From assembly GCA_019638695.1 (NCBI GenBank), contig JAHBTG010000003.1, positions 1 to 64,000 of the forward strand: a stretch of 64,000 nucleotides of DNA, given 5' to 3'. Of this stretch, positions 1-9,792 are shown one piece after another. Both the position numbers and the translations under genes were made by a program. Below the pieces are notes generated by a model that was not told the DNA's origin, did no database searches, and saw only the letters and a list, made by a program, of their open reading frames with translations. Numbering within the stretch: the stretch's first letter is position 1; every line of letters starts with the position of its first letter. The DNA comes from Bacteroidota bacterium. GTDB taxonomy: Bacteria; Bacteroidota; Bacteroidia; J057; JAJTIE01.

Positions 1-3000
1 TGGCCTCCATCGGGGAAAAGCTCAAGTTCCGTATCAACTATGATACTGAGGCCACATTTGGTTTTGAGAACCAGATGAAGATCAACTACCAGGGCAATGA
101 GGATGATATCATCAAGGCCATAGAGGCCGGGAACGTGAGCATGCCCATCAACGGCACACTGATCACCGGCGGGCAGAACCTATTTGGCGTGAAAGTGGTC
201 ACACAATGGGGGCCGGTGTGGGTGACCACACTGGCCAGTATCCAGCGCGGTAAAACGGAAGAAGTGAGTGTGCGCGGCGGGTCCCAGGAAACCCAGTTCC
301 TGGTAGAGTCTGCCCAGTATGACATGAACCGCCATTTCTTCCTGGCGCATCACTTCCGCCACCTATATGAGCAGAACCTGCGCAACCTGCCGCTGGTTAA
401 CAGCCCCATTAACATCAACCGGGTGGAGGTATGGGTAACGAATAAATTTAACCGGGATAATACCAACACCCGTAACTGCGTGGGATTGCCAGACCTGGGC
501 GAGAATGCACCGCTCCCCAGTGCAACAGACCCCCAGACGGGCGCCAGCAGCCCCCGCGGAGGACGGCTATTGCAAACAGATCCTACCATTATCCAAACCA
601 ACCCGGGATTTAATTCTCCCGATAACAGCGCAAACTCTCTCTACCAGACCATCAACAGCACACCCGGCACCCGGGAGCGCACCACCGTCAAAACGGCCCT
701 CACCAGCCTGCAACTGGTAGAAGAACAGGATTTTGAGATATACCAGAACATGCGGCGGCTGAACGAAACGGAATACACGCTCAACCGCCAGCTGGGTTTT
801 ATCTCGCTCAACTCCCAGTTACAGGATGATGAGGCGGTATATGTGGCTTTTGAATATACCCTGGCAGGCGACCAGCGGGTCTTCAGGGTAGGAGAATTTT
901 CGATAGACCAAACGGAGAATCAGACCGCCCCCACAGTCATTTTCCTGAAAATGCTGAAGCCCGGACGGCAGGCGGTCACCACCAATGACGGGCGCCAGTT
1001 CCCCACTTGGGACCTGATGATGAAGAACGTCTACAGCATCGGCGGGTTCAACATCCAGCCGGATGGTTTCAACTTCGAGGTATTCTACCAGAGCACAGAC
1101 GGCAGCGGAGATATCAACTACCTGCCGGGCAGCGATGTGGCCAACCGCCCGCTCATGCAGGTATTCGGCATAGACCGCCTGACGAATAACAGCGAACTGG
1201 GGCCAGACAGCCGCTTTGACTTTATCCCCGGCATTACCATTCTGCCAGACAAGGGAGTGATGATCTTCCCGGTGCTGGAACCGTTCGGGCAACACCTGGC
1301 CAACCAGTTTCGCAACAACCGCACGGAAGACTCTATCCGCTACGCCTTTACCCCGCTCTACCGCCGCACACAGCAGGACGCCATCCAGTTCTCTCCCCAG
1401 CTCAACCGCTTCCGCATGAAAGGCAAGTACGCGGCAAAGTCCAGCTCCGAGATCTACCTCAATACCGTGCAGCTCACACCCGGCTCCGTAAAAGTATTGA
1501 GCGGTGGGCGGCAACTGATGGAGGGTGTGGACTATACCGTAGACTACCAGATAGGCAAGGTAACCATTATCAACCCCGGTATCCTCTCCAGCGGGCAGGA
1601 CATCAGCGTGAAGTTTGAGACCAATACCCTGTTCGGGATAGACCAGAAGACGATGCTGGGGGCACGGGTGGAATACCGCGTGAATAAAGATGTGCAGTTT
1701 GGCACCACCGTCCTGCACCTCAATGAGCGGCCGCTGATCAATAAGATCATCATTGGCGAAGAGCCTATTTCCAATACTGTTTACGGTTTCGATGCGGCCA
1801 TTCGCAAAGAAAGCCGGGCGCTTACCAACCTGCTGGACAAGCTGCCCTTCTTCGATACCAAGGCGCCGTCAGACATCCAGTTCAACGGGGAGTTTGCCCA
1901 GATACTGCCCAATATGCCCCGCCAGGTGCGCACAGATAATGAGAACGGCATTGCCTATATAGATGATTTTGAGGGCGCCCGCAACACCATAGACCTCATG
2001 GGTTTCACCTTCTGGAAGGTAGCCAGCCGCCCCAGCCACCGTTTCCCGCTGGAAGGCGGCGATATATTGTCCAGCGGATACCGCCGGGCCAAGCTGGCGT
2101 GGTATATGATAGACCCGGTGTTCTTTGACCAGCCCCGCCAGTTTGGGTTCGATGAAAGCAGCGCCAGCCTCAACGATCACTACACCCGCCGGGTAAGCCC
2201 CATAGAAGTATACCCCGGGCGGGACTTCAATGCCGGCAACAATATCCTCACCACCTTTGACCTGCACTACTGGCCGGAACGCCGGGGGATGTACAACCTG
2301 GAGAGCAGGGCCAGCAGGCTAAACCCCGATGGCACCTTTACCAACCCGGATGATAACTGGGCGGGCATCATGCGCCGAACCGCCAGTAACACAGACTTTG
2401 AGGCCGCCAACTTTGAGTTCGTGGAGTTCTGGATCATGGATCCCTACCTCAACAGCCCCAGCCATGAGGGAGGCGACCTCTATCTGAACCTGGGACGCGT
2501 GAGCGAGGACATCCTGAACGACGGCAGCCTGAGCGCAGAGCATGGCCTGCCCGCACGCCAGGATCTCAAAGACCAGGGAATAGGCTTCACCGAAACAGAC
2601 TGGGGGCGCATCCCCAGCCAGCCGCCACCCACCAGCGCATTCGATAACAGTCCGGACGCCCGCGCCCTGCAGGATGTGGGACTGGATGGCCTGCAGGATG
2701 GCGAAGAGCAGCAAAAGTTTGCCGCCAAACTGGCCGAAGCTCAGGCGGTACTCAACGGCGAGGCTTACGCCGTGCTATCCAATGACCCCTGTTCGGATAA
2801 CTATGCACACTTCCGCGAGGAATCGCGCTATGGCAATGGCACCCCCATACTGGACCGCTATGAGCATTTTAATGGTGTGCAAGGCAACAGCCCCCTGAAC
2901 GAGGCCGGGGCGCAGTTCAGTAAAATGGCAACACCCAACCCGGATATTGAGGACCTGAACTCCGACGGCAAGATCTCCAGCGAGGAGCAGTTCTATGAGT

Positions 3001-6000
3001 ACCGCGTCTCCATGCGGCGCACCGACCTGGTAGTGGGCCAGAACTACGTGGTAGACCGCCGCACCGAGACCATCCAGACCCCCGATAAAAGCCAGAAGCA
3101 AGTGGTATGGTACCAGATCCGGGTGCCGCTTCGCTCGGGCACACCCATAGGGAACATAGCGGACTTCAAGAGCATGAACTTCATCCGCATGTACCTCACC
3201 AATTTCAACGAAGAGGTCATCCTGCGTTTCGGCAAGTTTGACCTGGTAGCCACGCAATGGCGCACCTACCGGGATGACCTGCGCCCCGGCGGACCCATAC
3301 TGGATGAAGAACCGATCGACCGCCTGGCCAACTTCAGCCTGGGGACTATTAACGTAGAGGAAAACACCAACCGGCAGCCCTTCCCCTATGTGACACCCCC
3401 GGATATCATCCGCCAGATCACTCCGCAGGCGCAGCAAGTGGGCCTGCGGATGAATGAGCAGGCGCTGATAATGCGGGTAACCGAGCTGGAAGAAGGTGAT
3501 GCCCGCGGCGTATTCAAAACCCTGAACCTGGACCTGCGTAATTACCAGCGGCTCAAGATGTGGCTGCACGCAGAGCCCCTGAGCGGCGAATGCGCCAACC
3601 CGGCCTTTGCCACCTGCGGCGATGCCGAGATCTTTGTACGGCTGGGTACGGACCTCAACGAGAACTTCTATGAGTACCGCATGCCCCTCTGTCCCTCTCC
3701 GCCCGGCAGCACCGGGGAGCGGGAGATCTGGGCCAATGACCTGAACCTGGAACTGGCCAACCTCAACCGCGCCAAGTTCCTGCGCAACGAAGCAGTGGAG
3801 CTGGGTACCCGCTCCATCTTGCAGCCCTATGAATATGCCATAGGAGACGGCACCACTGTAGTTGTACAAGGCACTCCGCAGCTCAACTCCGTGAAGAACA
3901 TCATGATAGGCATCCGCAATCCATCCAACAACGGGCAGCCGGTGTGTATGGAGGTATGGGCCAATGAATTGCGGGTAACGGATTTCGTCAACCGGGCCGG
4001 CTGGGCAGTCAATGCCCGCGTAAACATCAAGCTGGCAGACTTGGGCAGCGTAAGCATGGCGGTACAGCACAGTACCGCAGGCTTTGGCGGGCTGGAGCAG
4101 CGCATCAACCAGCGCGCCCTGGAAACCGTGACACAATATGACCTGGCCACCAGCCTCAATATGGGACGCCTGCTGCCCAAAGAGGCGCGGCTGGAGCTGC
4201 CCGTGTATTTTACCATGAGCGAGCGTTTTGTCAACCCGCTCTTTAACCCCAATGACCCGGATATTCTCCTGGAAGATGCCAAGACACTGATCTCACCCGA
4301 GAACCAGGCACAGTTTGTCAAAGACCGCCAGGACTACACCAAGACCTGGGGCTATGCCCTGAACAATGTGCGCCGCCTGGCGCGGGAAGGCAACAAGAAA
4401 ATAAAACCCTGGAGCTTGGCCAACTTTAGCTTTACTTACGGGTTTAACGAACGATACCATACTAATACCCAGATTCAAAGCCATATCAACCGCACCTGGA
4501 ACGGCAGCATCAACTACACCTATAACCTGAATCCCAAGGCCATAGAGCCCTTTAAGAACATTGGCAAGAAGCCCAACCTGCTCAATGAGTTCAACTTCTT
4601 CCTCATGCCCAAATCAGTGTCTATGCGCATGGAAGGGCTGCGCCGCTATGATGAGCTGATCTATCGCCAGTTATCCCGCAACCAGCGGCCGCTGTCGCCG
4701 GTGTATAACCAGGACTTTACCATTACCCGCAGTTACCAGGTGCGCTGGGATTTCACCCGCAGCCTGTCTATGAACTACAGCGCCACCAATATCGGGCGGG
4801 TGGACGAGCCCCGCGGACGCCTGGACACTCCTGAAAAACGAGACTCGCTCTTGCAGAACATCCTCTACCTGGGGCGCAACCCGGAACTGGGGAAAGACCA
4901 GCTTGTGAACCTTGGGCGAAACATTTCTTTCCAGCAGAACGTGGCTTTCACGTATCGTCTGCCCTTTGACAAGATTTCCTACCTCAACTGGATAACCGGC
5001 AGTGTGAACTACACGGTAGACTACCGCTGGCTCACGGCAGCCCTGCAGAACCAGGACCTGGGTAACCGCATCTCCAATACACGCAGCATCCAGAGCACGG
5101 GGCAGCTCAATATGGCCCAACTGTACAAGAAATTCCCCGCGGTAGAACGCTGGCTGTCGCCTGTCAAAGACAAGAATATCATCTCCAAGGCAGACAGCTC
5201 CCGTGAGGAGGGCGACGATGCCTATGTGGGGCTTCTGGTCCTAAGCAAGACGGTAGCCCGCTGGGTATTCAGCATACAAACCATTGATGTGAGCTATGCG
5301 GTGAACCAGGGTACCAACCTGCCCGGCTACCTGCCGCGTACGAATAACTTCGGGATGGACTGGGACTATCCCGATTCCCTGGGCGGCGGGTCCTACAACG
5401 CTCCGGGACTTCCCTTCCTGCTGGGCTGGCAACCCAACCTGGAGCCCGGCGGGTGGGTGAATGAAGCGGGCGCCCGGGGGTGGTTCAGCCGGGATTCCAC
5501 CCTGATAAACCCCTATAACCAGACGGACAGCCGGCAACTGACCATCCGCACTTCACTGGAACTGTTCAAGGGTTTCCGTTTTGATGTGAACGTGGACCGC
5601 TCTCAGAGCTGGAATGCGAACGGCATGTACACCTTCTCACCCAGCCAGAACGATTATGTATTCTCCAACCGCCAGCTGAACGGCACCTTCAGCATGACCA
5701 CATTTACCATGTTTACGGCTTTTGAAGCAGGAGGAGATGTGAGCAAAGCTTTTGCGGAGTTTGACAATAACCGCCGCATCATTTCCAAGCGCCTGGCCGA
5801 AACCAATCCTGCTTACATGAACGCCTCAGGTTACGGGCAGGTAGCCAGCCTGACCAATGCCAGTGCCAATGGTTATTATAACGGGTACCTGGGCAATAAC
5901 CAGGATGTACTGATCCCGGCCTTCCTCTCGGCATATGGCCCCTATAATGTGAACCGTGTGCGGCTGGATGCGTTTCCGGCCATACCGCTGCCCAACTGGA

Positions 6001-6731
6001 ACGCCACCTTTAACGGCCTGGGCGAAATCCCATGGTTTAAACAACGCTTCCGCAGTGTCACCCTCCGTCACGGATACCGCAGTATCTACAGCACGGGATA
6101 TATGCTGAACCTGAACAACTATGATATTGACGGCAATGGTATCCCGGACTCCAACAACGTGGTGGGCGAGGGGTATTACTTTGGAGATCCTACGGCGCTG
6201 GTAACGGTCTATAACCTGCAGACAGAGAACCTGATCACCAACATCATGATCCAGGAGCAGTTTACCCCCCTGGTAGGGCTCAACTTTGCGTGGAAGAACG
6301 GCATCACCACCACGCTGGACTTCAAACGCAGCCGCAGCCTGGCGCTGAACATTGGCGCCATGCAGCTGGCCGAAGCCCGGAATACAGAGTTCTCCCTGAA
6401 CCTTAGCTACCGCAAAGACGGGTTACTGCCCAGCTTCACCCTGTTTGGCAAAGCGCGGCAAATGAAGAACACCATCACCTTCCGCTTTGAGACGACGGTC
6501 CGCTCTATCCGCATGGCCAACCGCAAGCTTGACAGCCTGGAACCGCCCCTGCCCACCGGAGGCAACCTGAACCTGGTGATCAAACCCGGCATCGATTATA
6601 TGATCAGTACCCAGATCACGGCCCGTGCTTACGTGGAACATAACCGCAATACCCCGGTCATCTCCACCAGTTTCCCCACCAGTTTCACGGCCATAGGCGT
6701 GCAGATACAGTTCAACCTCACCAGTCTGTAA
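1..6731 (+). CDS. sprA: SprA, T9SS outer-membrane translocon (5' truncated by window)
   Basis: Open from the first base of the window (codons begin at base 3), so the true start lies upstream; about 2240 residues are visible, close to the full 2300-2500 residues of SprA (Sov in Porphyromonas). SprA is the giant beta-barrel pore through which T9SS substrates cross the outer membrane and it is needed for gliding. The visible part opens with a GEKLKF...TEATFGFENQ-type block typical of SprA, and is rich in alternating aromatic/polar strands and in repeated 'DDFEGARN', 'YINLGRVSED'-like segments characteristic of the family. It ends in a beta-strand-rich C-terminus (QIQFNLTSL). The next gene follows after 117 bp with no clear terminator. 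It supports the presence of a T9SS, as does the tail on the secreted protein at 31752-33062. Confidence 0.93.
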   Translation, partial: ASIGEKLKFRINYDTEATFGFENQMKINYQGNEDDIIKAIEAGNVSMPINGTLITGGQNLFGVKVVTQWGPVWVTTLASIQRGKTEEVSVRGGSQETQFLVESAQYDMNRHFFLAHHFRHLYEQNLRNLPLVNSPININRVEVWVTNKFNRDNTNTRNCVGLPDLGENAPLPSATDPQTGASSPRGGRLLQTDPTIIQTNPGFNSPDNSANSLYQTINSTPGTRERTTVKTALTSLQLVEEQDFEIYQNMRRLNETEYTLNRQLGFISLNSQLQDDEAVYVAFEYTLAGDQRVFRVGEFSIDQTENQTAPTVIFLKMLKPGRQAVTTNDGRQFPTWDLMMKNVYSIGGFNIQPDGFNFEVFYQSTDGSGDINYLPGSDVANRPLMQVFGIDRLTNNSELGPDSRFDFIPGITILPDKGVMIFPVLEPFGQHLANQFRNNRTEDSIRYAFTPLYRRTQQDAIQFSPQLNRFRMKGKYAAKSSSEIYLNTVQLTPGSVKVLSGGRQLMEGVDYTVDYQIGKVTIINPGILSSGQDISVKFETNTLFGIDQKTMLGARVEYRVNKDVQFGTTVLHLNERPLINKIIIGEEPISNTVYGFDAAIRKESRALTNLLDKLPFFDTKAPSDIQFNGEFAQILPNMPRQVRTDNENGIAYIDDFEGARNTIDLMGFTFWKVASRPSHRFPLEGGDILSSGYRRAKLAWYMIDPVFFDQPRQFGFDESSASLNDHYTRRVSPIEVYPGRDFNAGNNILTTFDLHYWPERRGMYNLESRASRLNPDGTFTNPDDNWAGIMRRTASNTDFEAANFEFVEFWIMDPYLNSPSHEGGDLYLNLGRVSEDILNDGSLSAEHGLPARQDLKDQGIGFTETDWGRIPSQPPPTSAFDNSPDARALQDVGLDGLQDGEEQQKFAAKLAEAQAVLNGEAYAVLSNDPCSDNYAHFREESRYGNGTPILDRYEHFNGVQGNSPLNEAGAQFSKMATPNPDIEDLNSDGKISSEEQFYEYRVSMRRTDLVVGQNYVVDRRTETIQTPDKSQKQVVWYQIRVPLRSGTPIGNIADFKSMNFIRMYLTNFNEEVILRFGKFDLVATQWRTYRDDLRPGGPILDEEPIDRLANFSLGTINVEENTNRQPFPYVTPPDIIRQITPQAQQVGLRMNEQALIMRVTELEEGDARGVFKTLNLDLRNYQRLKMWLHAEPLSGECANPAFATCGDAEIFVRLGTDLNENFYEYRMPLCPSPPGSTGEREIWANDLNLELANLNRAKFLRNEAVELGTRSILQPYEYAIGDGTTVVVQGTPQLNSVKNIMIGIRNPSNNGQPVCMEVWANELRVTDFVNRAGWAVNARVNIKLADLGSVSMAVQHSTAGFGGLEQRINQRALETVTQYDLATSLNMGRLLPKEARLELPVYFTMSERFVNPLFNPNDPDILLEDAKTLISPENQAQFVKDRQDYTKTWGYALNNVRRLAREGNKKIKPWSLANFSFTYGFNERYHTNTQIQSHINRTWNGSINYTYNLNPKAIEPFKNIGKKPNLLNEFNFFLMPKSVSMRMEGLRRYDELIYRQLSRNQRPLSPVYNQDFTITRSYQVRWDFTRSLSMNYSATNIGRVDEPRGRLDTPEKRDSLLQNILYLGRNPELGKDQLVNLGRNISFQQNVAFTYRLPFDKISYLNWITGSVNYTVDYRWLTAALQNQDLGNRISNTRSIQSTGQLNMAQLYKKFPAVERWLSPVKDKNIISKADSSREEGDDAYVGLLVLSKTVARWVFSIQTIDVSYAVNQGTNLPGYLPRTNNFGMDWDYPDSLGGGSYNAPGLPFLLGWQPNLEPGGWVNEAGARGWFSRDSTLINPYNQTDSRQLTIRTSLELFKGFRFDVNVDRSQSWNANGMYTFSPSQNDYVFSNRQLNGTFSMTTFTMFTAFEAGGDVSKAFAEFDNNRRIISKRLAETNPAYMNASGYGQVASLTNASANGYYNGYLGNNQDVLIPAFLSAYGPYNVNRVRLDAFPAIPLPNWNATFNGLGEIPWFKQRFRSVTLRHGYRSIYSTGYMLNLNNYDIDGNGIPDSNNVVGEGYYFGDPTALVTVYNLQTENLITNIMIQEQFTPLVGLNFAWKNGITTTLDFKRSRSLALNIGAMQLAEARNTEFSLNLSYRKDGLLPSFTLFGKARQMKNTITFRFETTVRSIRMANRKLDSLEPPLPTGGNLNLVIKPGIDYMISTQITARAYVEHNRNTPVISTSFPTSFTAIGVQIQFNLTSL

Positions 6732-6848
6732 AGGGACGGCATGGCCCCCTGTGCAGATCCATCCACATTTTGGACTGCATAGCGTCAAGGCTACCCTTAT
6801 TCTGCATTTTTTGCTTATACTACCTTACGAAAAGGAGACGTCATTGAG

Positions 6849-7208
6849 ATGAAAATCCCGCTTTGCATTATACTTCTGCTGGTCTTTTCAGTATCCCGGG
6901 CTCAAACCACGGGCCTGATAAAGCCCGGTGAAAGGATGCGGCCGGCAGTCTCAGATACTTCTACCGTTGAAAGATACCTTACCGCCCCACAGGGTAACAG
7001 GCAAGTGCCCTCCCATACCCAGCGCAACGGTTCTACCAGGATCTTAAAAAGCCTCTCAGGGCTAAGCACCCGCTTTGTAACCGGGCTTCGCATAGGCTAT
7101 CAATTGGGGCTCAACTCTCATCAGTTCTTATCTGCGGCAGTGGTGTATATGCTGGTCTCCAAACCATCCGCCCGCACACCCCGGGTAACTCACCTCCCCA
7201 ACCACTGA
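6849..7208 (+). CDS. Small exported protein of unknown function
   Basis: 119 residues with a clear signal peptide (MKIPLCIILLLVFSVSRA, cleavage likely before QTT). A purine-rich AAAAGGAGAC at 6831-6840 may act as a ribosome-binding site, although its distance to the ATG is long. The mature part is basic and low in recognisable domains; the middle stretch (RFVTGLRIGYQLGLNSHQFLSAAVVYMLV is split here as RFVTGLRIGYQLGL and HQFLSAAVVYML) resembles one or two beta-barrel strands, so it could be a short or decayed outer-membrane protein. It ends 10 bp before the next gene, so the two are probably cotranscribed. Function unknown. Confidence 0.6.
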   Translation: MKIPLCIILLLVFSVSRAQTTGLIKPGERMRPAVSDTSTVERYLTAPQGNRQVPSHTQRNGSTRILKSLSGLSTRFVTGLRIGYQLGLNSHQFLSAAVVYMLVSKPSARTPRVTHLPNH

Positions 7209-7218
7209 ACTCCATAAT

Positions 7219-7914
7219 GTGAAAAAGCTGATGCTAAGCATACTGGGCCTGTGCGGACTGGCATATGGGCAGGATTCGCTGTGGATACGGACCACATTCT
7301 CCGTTAACATGGGCGTCTCATCCTATAGCAATCACTTTCGCCTGATCCCGGAGACCGTATCCCCCACCCTGTGTTTCAGAAGCGACCTGGCGCCGGGTTT
7401 CACCCGCATGACGCCCGTAGTGGGCATATCAGGCGTATTATCCAATAATATCGACTTATTCCACCACACCCTTACCCGGGAAGGCTCCCGAACGCAGTTA
7501 TCTGGCGTACCGGGTATCAGTGGTGTGAATATCATACGAACGCACGGGCTAGGCTTTATGCTGGGGCTCAGATACCACCTGCACAGGAAATCCAGCACGC
7601 AGGGGCTGTATCTCCAGAATGAGGTTTCTTATGTCCTGAACTTCAGCAGCCGGCTGCGTAATTATCACTACCGGGGTTTGGATGTGGCAGAAACCCGGCT
7701 ACCTGCCAGAAGCGGGCTGTTCGGCAACTACTTCTCCCTGGGCTGCCACCTGCCCAGGTCATTCTCCTTCCTGGCTTCCTTTGTTTCCATTGGTTTTGAG
7801 TACCAGTTTTCATCCGTCATTAAAGACTATCCCATCCACTCCAAGACGCTTATCCTTTCGCTGGGGTATGTGCTCAACAGGGCTCCTTACCCCAGGCTAT
7901 CCGGCCCAAACTGA
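7219..7914 (+). CDS. Predicted outer-membrane beta-barrel protein
   Basis: 231 residues from a GTG at 7219 (an ATG at 7231 is in frame, but the GTG start gives the better signal peptide MKKLMLSILGLCGLAYG before QDS). The mature chain shows alternating hydrophobic/polar strands ending in aromatic residues (FSVNMG, GFMLGLRYHLH, YLQNEVSYVL, FVSIGFEYQF, LILSLGYVL), the pattern of small PorT-like barrels in Bacteroidota. It probably sits in the outer membrane. No enzymatic motif is visible and the role is unknown. It directly follows the small exported protein and lies downstream of sprA. Confidence 0.65.
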   Translation: MKKLMLSILGLCGLAYGQDSLWIRTTFSVNMGVSSYSNHFRLIPETVSPTLCFRSDLAPGFTRMTPVVGISGVLSNNIDLFHHTLTREGSRTQLSGVPGISGVNIIRTHGLGFMLGLRYHLHRKSSTQGLYLQNEVSYVLNFSSRLRNYHYRGLDVAETRLPARSGLFGNYFSLGCHLPRSFSFLASFVSIGFEYQFSSVIKDYPIHSKTLILSLGYVLNRAPYPRLSGPN

Positions 7915-8010
7915 CAGCATCAGCAAGCAAACGCCGGGGAATCCGCTCCCGGAGCAGGCATCCTTATGAAGGCCGGGCACGCTACAAAAAGGGGGTATTC
8001 TCCACAAATT

Positions 8011-8042
8011 TTTTGGGCAGATAAGAATATCCCTTATCTTTG
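8011..8042 (+). promoter_or_regulatory. Bacteroidota promoter of rpsU
   Basis: -33 element TTTTG (8011-8015), 19 bp spacer and a perfect -7 element TATCTTTG (8035-8042). The predicted transcription start near 8046 leaves a leader of about 46 nt before the rpsU ATG at 8092. Confidence 0.75.
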
Positions 8043-8091
8043 TAGTTCCACTTATTGTGAGATCCACTTTTTATTCCACTATAACGCATAT

Positions 8092-8286
8092 ATGATCATC
8101 GTTGAAGTAAAAGACGGCGAGCCCATCGACAAGGCCCTGCGCCGCTACAAGAAGAAATTCGAGCGCCTGGGTATCCTCAAGCAAGTGCGTGGTCGCATGC
8201 ACCATGTGCCCGATTCGGTATCTCGTCGCGAGCAGATCAAAAAAGCCGTTCGCCGCCAGCGTTATATCCAGCAACACGAGCTGTAG
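8092..8286 (+). CDS. rpsU: 30S ribosomal protein S21
   Basis: 64 residues, the usual length for S21, beginning MIIVEVKDGEPIDKALRRYK and rich in Arg/Lys (KKFERLG, RRQRYIQQ). The ATG at 8092 was chosen because it gives the conserved N-terminus; the reading frame is open further upstream, but that part covers the promoter. S21 binds the 30S subunit near the 3' end of 16S rRNA, and in Bacteroidota it takes part in hiding the anti-Shine-Dalgarno sequence. It is followed by a strong terminator and then xerC. Confidence 0.95.
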   Translation: MIIVEVKDGEPIDKALRRYKKKFERLGILKQVRGRMHHVPDSVSRREQIKKAVRRQRYIQQHEL

Positions 8287-8336
8287 GCCATCCCTGCTTG
8301 TGGAAAATCATTCTCCGCAAGTATGCCCACTTATAC

Positions 8337-8375
8337 AACCCTTTAGCCGTATCTTACAGGCTAAAGGGTTTTTTT
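8337..8375 (+). terminator. Rho-independent terminator after rpsU
   Basis: A perfect 12-bp stem (AACCCTTTAGCC at 8337-8348 with GGCTAAAGGGTT at 8359-8370), a 10-nt loop and a run of Ts. The T run touches the GTG start codon of xerC at 8376. Confidence 0.9.
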
Positions 8376-9287
8376 GTGCAGCTCCTCCAAGACTTCCTGC
8401 AATACCTGGGCACCGAGCGCAGGTATTCCGCCCATACCCTCACGGCCTATAGTAAGGACGTGCAGGACTTTGCTGCATGGGCAAAAGACACGCTGACACT
8501 GGATATACTGGCCCTGCCCGCTCACCTGCAGCAGCTGACACACGGGCATATCCGCAGCTATATGGGCACGCTGGACTGCGCACGCACTACACTGGTGCGC
8601 AAGCTGTCTGCCATTCGCACTTTCCTACGCTTCCACCATCGCAAAGGTACTCTGCCTGCCAACCCGGCCGGACGCCTGACCCTGCCTAAAAAAGCACGCA
8701 GGCTCCCTGAGTTTGTTCAGGAGACCCAGCTGCAGGCATTGCTGGACAATCCCCTCCCTCCGCCGGAGGACCCTGAACTGGCATTCGTCTATGTGCGCGA
8801 TGCCTGTATGCTGGAACTGTTGTATGGCTGTGGCCTGCGCCGCGCAGAATTAGTTAACCTGCACTGGCCACAAATAGACGGCAGCAATCATACCCTGCGC
8901 ATACTGGGCAAAGGCAACAAAATGCGCATAGTACCTATTGGCAAGGAGGCCTGGCATATGCTGCACGCCTATGCAGAGCGGGCACGTGCCCTGGGGCTGG
9001 ACTATAAGGGCCCGCACTTCTTTCTGCTGCCAAACGGCCGCCCCATTTATGACAAGCTGGTATACCGGGTAGTGACCCACGCACTCCGGCATCTGCCGGC
9101 CCTGCGCAAGCGCAGCCCTCATATCCTGCGCCACAGCTTTGCCACTCACCTGGTAAACAATGGTGCAGACCTTAATGCGGTAAAAGAGATGCTGGGCCAC
9201 AGCAGCCTGGCAGCCACACAAGTATATGTGCACACAGGCACTGCCCAGATGAAGGACCTGCACAAGAAGGCCCACCCTAAGGGTTGA
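8376..9287 (+). CDS. xerC: Tyrosine recombinase XerC/XerD
   Basis: Site-specific recombinase that resolves chromosome dimers at dif. From the GTG at 8376 it is 303 residues, the normal Xer length; a TTG at 8298 would force the rpsU terminator into the coding region. The N-terminal SAM-like domain (YSAHTLTAYSKDV) precedes the catalytic domain with the expected residues: Arg in GLRRAEL (about residue 154), Lys in LGKGNKMR, HILRHSFATHL (His and Arg), LGHSS, and the nucleophilic Tyr in QVYVHT near residue 284. The order rpsU-xerC-hpf suggests a housekeeping Xer, not a phage integrase. XerC and XerD cannot be told apart safely here. Confidence 0.88.
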   Translation: MQLLQDFLQYLGTERRYSAHTLTAYSKDVQDFAAWAKDTLTLDILALPAHLQQLTHGHIRSYMGTLDCARTTLVRKLSAIRTFLRFHHRKGTLPANPAGRLTLPKKARRLPEFVQETQLQALLDNPLPPPEDPELAFVYVRDACMLELLYGCGLRRAELVNLHWPQIDGSNHTLRILGKGNKMRIVPIGKEAWHMLHAYAERARALGLDYKGPHFFLLPNGRPIYDKLVYRVVTHALRHLPALRKRSPHILRHSFATHLVNNGADLNAVKEMLGHSSLAATQVYVHTGTAQMKDLHKKAHPKG

Positions 9288-9395
9288 GGATTTTTAACAG
9301 AGCAATACGCATCCCTGAGCCTTGATTTTACGTTAATAAGGTAGTACCCTTAGAATCACCCCCTTCGATCCTTTCACCTCCCAAATACCTGAACT

Positions 9396-9695
9396 ATGCA
9401 AACCACTATCCAATCCCTTCAGTTTGAGGCAGATGAGCGCCTGAAAACATATGTGCAGGAAAAGGCCACCAAGCTGGACCAGTTCTTCGATCACATCATT
9501 GCCAAAGAAATCACCCTCAAAAAATCTAACAGCGATGCCGACCAGTATAGCGTAGATATCCTGGTGCGCGTGCCCAACCAGACACTGGTGGCCAGCGAAA
9601 CGGCTCAGAACTTTGAAGCTGCCACGGATCTTTGCGTAGACAACATGGCACGGCAAATCAAGCGCTTCAAAGAGAAAATACGCTCCCGGGTATAA
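9396..9695 (+). CDS. hpf: Ribosome hibernation-promoting factor (short HPF / RaiA family)
   Basis: 99 residues, beginning MQTTIQSLQFEADERLKTYV, with the beta-alpha-beta-beta-beta-alpha pattern of the S30AE family and a basic last helix (ARQIKRFKEKIRSRV). It binds the decoding region of the 30S subunit and stabilises idle ribosomes in stationary phase. It is the short form, with no C-terminal dimerisation domain. It follows xerC by 108 bp, a neighbour pair that is frequent in Bacteroidota, and it has its own terminator. Confidence 0.88.
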   Translation: MQTTIQSLQFEADERLKTYVQEKATKLDQFFDHIIAKEITLKKSNSDADQYSVDILVRVPNQTLVASETAQNFEAATDLCVDNMARQIKRFKEKIRSRV

Positions 9696-9729
9696 TATGT
9701 CCATGCCCGGAGAAGTGCAAACAGAAAAG

Positions 9730-9755
9730 CCTGCCCGCTGGGACAGGTTTTTTTA
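9730..9755 (+). terminator. Terminator after hpf
   Basis: CCTG-CCC / GGG-A-CAGG stem with a three-base loop (GCT) and one bulged A, followed by seven Ts (9748-9754). Confidence 0.75.
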
Positions 9756-9792
9756 TTTTTCTGCCAGGCCGCTCTGGCTGGGATCATGCGCT

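Noticed and set aside
819-6071. Long minus-strand ORFs inside sprA (for example 819-1718 and 2775-4136, 299 and 453 codons)
   Set aside because: They are antisense shadows in GC-rich DNA: the plus strand encodes a continuous recognised SprA, and the minus products are Val/Leu/Gly/His-rich with no domain.
8298-8375. Upstream TTG start of xerC giving 329 residues
   Set aside because: It would translate the rpsU terminator stem; the GTG at 8376 gives the normal Xer N-terminus and length.
8376-9287. Phage integrase / integrative element
   Set aside because: The recombinase sits between rpsU and hpf in a housekeeping setting, with no attachment repeats or cargo genes nearby.
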